Assembly: GCF_016864375.1 (NCBI RefSeq)
Contig: NZ_CP069354.1
Coordinates: 620,001-684,000, forward strand
Direction: 5' to 3'
DNA from: Microvirga sp. VF16
GTDB taxonomy: Bacteria; Pseudomonadota; Alphaproteobacteria; Rhizobiales; Beijerinckiaceae
Length of the DNA: 64,000 nt
Under the pieces are notes generated by a model, which had not been told where the DNA came from, did no database searches, and was given only the letters and a program-made list of their open reading frames with translations. A program made the position numbers and the translations under genes. This document shows positions 63,054 to 64,000 of this stretch, piece after piece (the first letter of the stretch is position 1; every line of letters starts with the position of its first letter).

Positions 63054-64000
63054 ATGCTGGACACGAACTCCACTGCCGAGAATATCATCGATCCGCGCGA
63101 TGCCGCCGAGACGGCGGGCCTGCGCTACGTCTCCGACGAGGAGCCCGGCATCCGGCGCAAGAAATCCGGCAAGGGCTTCACCTACACGGGACCTGACGGC
63201 AAGAAGGTGGCCGACAAGGCGACGCTTGAGCGCATCAAGTCGCTGGCGATCCCGCCTGCCTATACGGATGTCTGGATCTGCACCAAGGCGAACGGCCATA
63301 TCCAGGCGACAGGTCGCGATGCCAAGGGGCGCAAGCAGTATCGCTATCATCCGGCCTTCCGCGAGGTCCGCGAGAGCACGAAATACGAGCACATGCTCGA
63401 ATTCGCCCGCGGGTTGCCGGCGATCCGCAAGATCATCGACGAGCATATGAGCCTGCGCGGCCTGCCGCGCGAAAAGGTGCTGGCGACGGTGGTCAATCTG
63501 CTCGAGAGCACGCTCATCCGCGTCGGTAATTCCGACTACGTCAAGCAGAACAGGAGCTACGGCCTCACGACATTGCGCGATCCGCATGTGAAGGTGGATG
63601 GCGGCGAGCTGCGCTTTCAGTTCAAGGGCAAGAGCGGCAAGACCTGGCGCCTGCAAGTCAAGGATCGGCGCATCGCCAAGATCGTGAAGGCCTGCCAGGA
63701 TCTGCCCGGGCAGGATCTGTTCCAGTATCTCGACGAGAATGGCGAGCAGCAATCGATCACCTCGGCCGATGTGAACGCCTACCTGAAGGAAATCACCGGA
63801 AGCGAGATCACCGCGAAGGATTTCCGCACCTGGGCCGGAACGGTGCTGGCGGCATTGGCGCTCTCCGAATTCGAGGAATTCGACAGCGAGGCCAAGGCCA
63901 AGAGGAACATCCGCGCCGCCATCGAGACGGTCGCTTCACGGCTCGGCAACACGCCGAGCATCTGCCGCAAATGCTATGTGCATCCGGAAGTCTTCGCCTG
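63054..64000 (+). CDS. DNA topoisomerase IB (truncated by window end)
   Basis: 315 codons are present, without a stop, so the gene continues beyond the window. It is a poxvirus/eukaryote-like type IB enzyme. The segments GLRYVSDEEPGIRRKKSGKG, AIPPAYTDVWIC and ATGRDAKGRKQYRYH occur first. The catalytic KDFRTWAGT Arg and the Tyr in CRKCYVHP (Tyr308) follow, so the active site is complete. It relaxes supercoils through a 3'-phosphotyrosyl intermediate. The ATG at 63054 precedes the conserved GLRYV by about 20 residues. Confidence 0.93.
   Translation, partial: MLDTNSTAENIIDPRDAAETAGLRYVSDEEPGIRRKKSGKGFTYTGPDGKKVADKATLERIKSLAIPPAYTDVWICTKANGHIQATGRDAKGRKQYRYHPAFREVRESTKYEHMLEFARGLPAIRKIIDEHMSLRGLPREKVLATVVNLLESTLIRVGNSDYVKQNRSYGLTTLRDPHVKVDGGELRFQFKGKSGKTWRLQVKDRRIAKIVKACQDLPGQDLFQYLDENGEQQSITSADVNAYLKEITGSEITAKDFRTWAGTVLAALALSEFEEFDSEAKAKRNIRAAIETVASRLGNTPSICRKCYVHPEVFA

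Overview
The window is 64 kb of high-GC chromosomal DNA from an alphaproteobacterium, most likely order Hyphomicrobiales (Rhizobiales) and plausibly Methylobacteriaceae such as Microvirga. The support is the gene content and order (DUF4167 - prmC - prfA - ptsP - lysC | ubiG; comF - grxC - nitrilase - DUF1178; secA | parvulin - argJ - mutT; phaAB | phaR), a poxvirus-type topoisomerase IB, and short dispersed palindromic repeats of a kind common in that order. The genus is inference. I see no rRNA, tRNA, CRISPR array, transposase or prophage. This is a core chromosome segment with small accessory patches.

Layout. 0-4.4 kb: an ArsR regulator/SRPBCC/membrane-protein operon with tandem palindromic operators, a decayed MOSC fragment, and a large RTX-repeat protein. 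4.4-12.7 kb: a tightly packed translation and amino-acid block (DUF4167, prmC, fosX, prfA, ptsP, lysC, ubiG). A FosX-type fosfomycin hydrolase is locked between prfA and prmC by 4-bp overlaps on both sides. 12.7-17.8 kb: accessory genes (nhaA, LysR/MFS pair, metallophosphoesterase, a second SRPBCC/ArsR pair). 17.8-24.8 kb: DUF1178, nitrilase, grxC, comF, methyltransferase, DUF427, Fe-alcohol dehydrogenase, thioesterase, DMT exporter, mutT. 25-31.2 kb: argJ, parvulin isomerase, secA. 31.2-35.5 kb: GFA enzyme, alpha/beta hydrolase, VWA protein, cytochrome c, Na/Ca exchanger. 35.7-45.8 kb: ABC-F ATPase, cheY-cheZ, MpaB-type oxygenase, YafK-like L,D-transpeptidase, accA, gloB, acetyltransferase. 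45.9-52.6 kb: exporter, SDR, phaB, phaA, phaR, a degenerate GGDEF/EAL protein, rpmF. 52.7-64 kb: mtgA, ispA, CHRD/RTX protein, acetyltransferase, kup, ispG, zur, methyltransferase, glycosyltransferase, and topoisomerase IB cut by the window end.

Functional links. PrmC methylates the GGQ motif of the PrfA release factor and shares its operon. PtsP starts the nitrogen PTS. PhaA and PhaB supply 3-hydroxybutyryl-CoA for polyhydroxyalkanoate, with the regulator PhaR divergent to them. CheZ dephosphorylates CheY. IspG and IspA are an early and a late step of isoprenoid synthesis. SecA sits next to a periplasmic foldase.

The most interesting features are regulatory and structural: an ArsR start codon lying inside its own palindromic operator with no room for a ribosome binding site; an EAL protein with several catalytic residues replaced, next to the PHA regulator; the fosX insertion into the RF1 operon; and three families of dispersed palindromes, including one nested inside another at 37.3-37.6 kb. 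No wholly new multi-gene system could be demonstrated.
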